DNA of 8,550 nucleotides from Pseudomonadota bacterium. GTDB lineage: Bacteria; Pseudomonadota; Alphaproteobacteria; Rhizobiales; Xanthobacteraceae. The notes below the pieces were generated by a model. It was not told the DNA's origin, made no database searches, and saw nothing but the letters and a program-made list of their open reading frames with translations. Both the position numbers and the translations under genes were made by a program. The number at the start of each line of letters is the position of its first letter. Position 1 is the stretch's first letter. The DNA is taken from assembly GCA_023392205.1 (NCBI GenBank), contig JAEVZN010000007.1:1-8550 (forward strand), written 5' to 3'. Below, piece by piece: positions 6,382 to 8,550 of the stretch.

Positions 6382-7362
6382 ATGCCGATCACCATTCCCG
6401 TCATCGATCTTGAGCCGGCGCTGAAAGGCTCGGAGGCCGACAAGCGCGCCGTGGCCGCGCAGATCGATCGTACATGCACCGAAATTGGCTTCTTCACCAT
6501 CAAGGGCCACGGCGTTCCGCTGGCGCTGATCGAAAATCTCCGCGACAAGGCCAACACATTCTTCGCGCAACCGCTCGCGGAGAAGCTCAAAGCCCAGCAT
6601 CCCGACATCAAGGTGCCGCGCGGCTATCGCGCGTTGGGGATCGAGGCGCTGTCAGCCGGCAACGCAATCGAGACGCCGGCCGATCTGAAGGAATATTACC
6701 ATCTCGGCCGCGAACGCTGGCCGGACGCGCCCTATTACACGCAGGGCGAAGGCCCGCGTTACTTCATTCCCAATCACTGGCCGGAGCATCCGGCCGGCTT
6801 CGCGGACGCTGCGGAAGCCTATTATCTGGCGGTTGAAAAACTCTCCGAACAGATGATGGGCCTGACCGCGCTGGCGCTGGGGCTGCCTGAGTCCTTTTTT
6901 CAGGACAAGATCGACAAGCACATCACTGCCATTCGCCTCAATTATTATCCTGCACAGACCGAAGCGCCCAAGCCCGGCCAGCTTCGCGCCGGCGACCATA
7001 CCGATTACGGGCTGCTCACGATCCTGAACGGCGAGAACGTCCCCGGCGGATTGCAGGTGCAGACCCGCGCCGGCGAATGGATCGATGTGGAGACCGATCA
7101 GGATACGTTCGTCGTCAATATCGGCGATCTGCTGATGCGCTGGACCAACGACCGCTGGGTGTCGAACGTGCACCGCGTCGTCAATCCGCCGGACAGCGTG
7201 GCCGCGCGTAGCAAGCGGCTCTCGATCGCATTCTTCCATCACCCCAACTACGACGCGCTGATCGAGTGCGTCGCGCCGCCCGGGAAGGCGAAATATCCGC
7301 CGGTTTATTCCGGCGAATATCGCGACCTGAAGTACCAGCAGACCCGGCTGAAATCGGCCTGA
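6382..7362 (+). CDS. 2-oxoglutarate/Fe(II)-dependent oxygenase, isopenicillin N synthase family
   Basis: This 326-residue non-haem iron oxygenase has the two-part layout of the family. The N-terminal DIOX_N region starts IPVIDLEPAL and includes EIGFFTIKGHGVP. The C-terminal jelly-roll core begins near ITAIRLNYYPAQ. The iron ligands are His206 and Asp208 (HTDYG) and His264 (VSNVHRVV). Arg279 and Ser281 (RLS) form the expected 2-oxoglutarate carboxylate anchor, so it is probably a true 2OG-dependent enzyme rather than an IPNS-type oxidase without co-substrate. Members hydroxylate, desaturate or demethylate small molecules while converting 2OG to succinate and CO2. The start at 6382 is chosen for its GGAG and because homologous sequence begins at once; the ATG at 6370 would add 4 residues. 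The gene follows the SDR by 13 bases and is likely in the same transcript. Its substrate cannot be inferred. Confidence 0.92.
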   Translation: MPITIPVIDLEPALKGSEADKRAVAAQIDRTCTEIGFFTIKGHGVPLALIENLRDKANTFFAQPLAEKLKAQHPDIKVPRGYRALGIEALSAGNAIETPADLKEYYHLGRERWPDAPYYTQGEGPRYFIPNHWPEHPAGFADAAEAYYLAVEKLSEQMMGLTALALGLPESFFQDKIDKHITAIRLNYYPAQTEAPKPGQLRAGDHTDYGLLTILNGENVPGGLQVQTRAGEWIDVETDQDTFVVNIGDLLMRWTNDRWVSNVHRVVNPPDSVAARSKRLSIAFFHHPNYDALIECVAPPGKAKYPPVYSGEYRDLKYQQTRLKSA

Positions 7363-7364
7363 CA

Positions 7365-7396
7365 CAAGCACGACCTGACGCAAACACGACCTGAGA
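7365..7396 (+). repeat. two-copy 16-base tandem repeat between oxygenase and binding-protein genes
   Basis: Two adjacent 16-base units (7365-7380 and 7381-7396) agree at 13 of 16 positions and share the exact core CACGACCTGA (7369-7378 and 7385-7394). They fill most of the 53-base gap between the two genes. A local duplication is the simplest explanation; no function is evident. Confidence 0.75.
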
Positions 7397-7402
7397 CAGC
7401 AC

Positions 7403-7408
7403 AAGGAG
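7403..7408 (+). promoter_or_regulatory. strong Shine-Dalgarno sequence for the substrate-binding protein
   Basis: AAGGAG stands 7 bases before the ATG at 7416. It is the best ribosome binding site in the window, fitting a periplasmic binding protein needed in excess over its enzyme partners. Confidence 0.8.
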
Positions 7409-7415
7409 CAGACTC

Positions 7416-8550
7416 ATGCGAAAGACAAGGTGGGCGGCAACATTATCCGCTGCGGTCACGGCGGCGATTCTTGCCGCAGGCGGCCACGTACAGGCGCAGG
7501 AGACGATCAAGATCGGCATGACGCAGCCACTCACCGGTCCGGTGGCGGCGTCCGGCAATTATGTCGCCAACGGCGCCAAGATCGCGGTCGATGTGATCAA
7601 TGCCAAGGGCGGCGTGCTCGGCAAGAAGCTCGAACTCATACTCGAGGACAACAAGTCCAATCCGAAGGAAGCCGTCAACGCGGTCGAGAAGCTGATCCTG
7701 CGCGACAAGGTGCCGTTGCTGATCGGTGCCTGGAGCTCGACCTATACGCTCGCGATCATGCCGAAACTGATCGAATACAAGGTGCCGCTGATCGTCGAGA
7801 CCTCATCGTCCGGCAAGATCACCACCTCCGGCAATCCGTGGGTGTTCCGTATCAGCCCGACCTCGGAAATGGAAGCCAAGGCGTTTCTTGCCAAGCTCGA
7901 AAGCTTCCAGCCGGCCATCAAGAAGATCGACTTCCTGTCGGTCAACAACGACTGGGGCCGCGGCGCGGCGGAAGAATTCAGCAAATACCTGAAGTCGAAA
8001 GGCGTGGAGGTCGGCTCCATTCAATACATGACGCCGGATGCCACCGACCTGTCGGCCCAGCTCACCGCGCTCAAGCAGTCCGGCGGCGATACGCTGTTCC
8101 TGACCACCGGCGTCGAGCAGATGACGCTGGCACTGAAACAGGCCAACGAACTGAAGCTGCCCCACCGCATCATCACCACCGGCGGCTCCTTCCCCGACCA
8201 GCTGATCGCGCAGCCCGGCCCGAAGGAGATGGAGAGCTTCCACATCCTGTTCTTCTCGCCCTGGTATCCGGAAAAGGCCAAGTATCCGGAGATTGCCCAG
8301 GTCTATGTCGACGAATGGAACAAGCGCAAACACGACTTCCCCGGTCTGACCGAAGGCTTCCGCGGCTATGACGCGGTGCTGACCGCCGTCGAGGCGATCA
8401 AGATCGCCGGCAAGGCGGATTCGGAGGCTCTGCGGGAGGCGCTGTGGAAGACCAAGCTGCCGGCGGTGAACGGCGACATCGCCTTCGCCAAGGAAGGTCC
8501 CGCCGGCCAGGAAAGCGGACAGAACGCACCCAACATCTATGTCGTGCGAC
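7416..8550 (+). CDS. ABC transporter substrate-binding protein, branched-chain amino acid (LivK) type, 3' end cut
   Basis: The frame stays open to the right edge, giving 378 residues plus one base; only a short C-terminal piece is missing, as family members are usually 390-420 residues. A Sec signal peptide is clear: basic MRKTRW, a hydrophobic core to about residue 21, and VQA before QE, so cleavage after Ala27 is likely and the mature protein is periplasmic. The mature start TIKIGMTQPLTGPVAASG and the segment GAWSSTYTLAIMP (from Gly104) with VETSSSGKIT are typical of type I periplasmic binding proteins of the LivJ/LivK group, where such Ser/Thr residues hold the ligand carboxylate. In soil alphaproteobacteria these proteins often bind aromatic or other organic acids rather than Leu/Ile/Val. 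Permease and ATPase genes presumably follow beyond the window. Position behind the oxygenase suggests that it imports the substrate of this pathway. Confidence 0.92.
   Translation, partial: MRKTRWAATLSAAVTAAILAAGGHVQAQETIKIGMTQPLTGPVAASGNYVANGAKIAVDVINAKGGVLGKKLELILEDNKSNPKEAVNAVEKLILRDKVPLLIGAWSSTYTLAIMPKLIEYKVPLIVETSSSGKITTSGNPWVFRISPTSEMEAKAFLAKLESFQPAIKKIDFLSVNNDWGRGAAEEFSKYLKSKGVEVGSIQYMTPDATDLSAQLTALKQSGGDTLFLTTGVEQMTLALKQANELKLPHRIITTGGSFPDQLIAQPGPKEMESFHILFFSPWYPEKAKYPEIAQVYVDEWNKRKHDFPGLTEGFRGYDAVLTAVEAIKIAGKADSEALREALWKTKLPAVNGDIAFAKEGPAGQESGQNAPNIYVVR

Noticed and set aside
5691..6611. Long open frame on the minus strand across the SDR and oxygenase starts
   Set aside because: It spans two well-supported genes and their junction, and shows no domain; it is a by-product of GC-rich codon use.

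Overview
The window looks like a high-GC alphaproteobacterial chromosome, most likely Hyphomicrobiales (Bradyrhizobium, Rhodopseudomonas, Afipia or Xanthobacteraceae type). This is judged from codon use and from the gene families: three-subunit molybdenum hydroxylases, LivK-type binding proteins and isopenicillin-N-synthase-like oxygenases are abundant in that group. The genus is an inference. All eight genes lie on the + strand and fill nearly the whole window. No tRNA, rRNA, CRISPR array, insertion sequence or broken gene was seen.

Unit 1 (left edge to 5393) is a tightly overlapping gene set. It holds an alpha/beta hydrolase cut by the left edge, the large molybdopterin subunit of a xanthine-dehydrogenase-family enzyme, its FAD subunit, its 2Fe-2S subunit fused at the C-terminus to a CoxG-like SRPBCC domain, and a MarR-family regulator. 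The first three internal junctions are ATGA stop/start overlaps and marR overlaps its upstream gene by 11 bases, so the set is probably co-transcribed and translationally coupled. The enzyme is not a CO dehydrogenase, because the large subunit has PYRGVAR where CoxL has the active-site Cys loop. A reasonable picture is hydroxylation of an unknown, perhaps N-heterocyclic, compound, with hydrolysis of an ester, amide or imide by the hydrolase, under MarR control.

The 219-base gap at 5394-5612 is the only substantial non-coding stretch. It carries a perfect 6-4-6 palindrome (5489-5504) and a near-consensus sigma-54 promoter (5547-5562, GG-N10-GC spacing) pointing at the next gene.

Unit 2 (5613 to the right edge) has an SDR-family dehydrogenase, a 2-oxoglutarate/Fe(II) oxygenase of the isopenicillin N synthase fold, and a secreted branched-chain-type ABC substrate-binding protein cut by the right edge. 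Together they suggest an uptake and catabolism locus: capture of a small, probably carboxylated, compound by the binding protein, then oxidation by the oxygenase, the dehydrogenase and possibly the Mo-hydroxylase. The substrate cannot be read from the sequence.

The most unusual points are the Fe-S/CoxG fusion with its Trp-rich amphipathic tail, and the sigma-54 promoter with an upstream palindrome.
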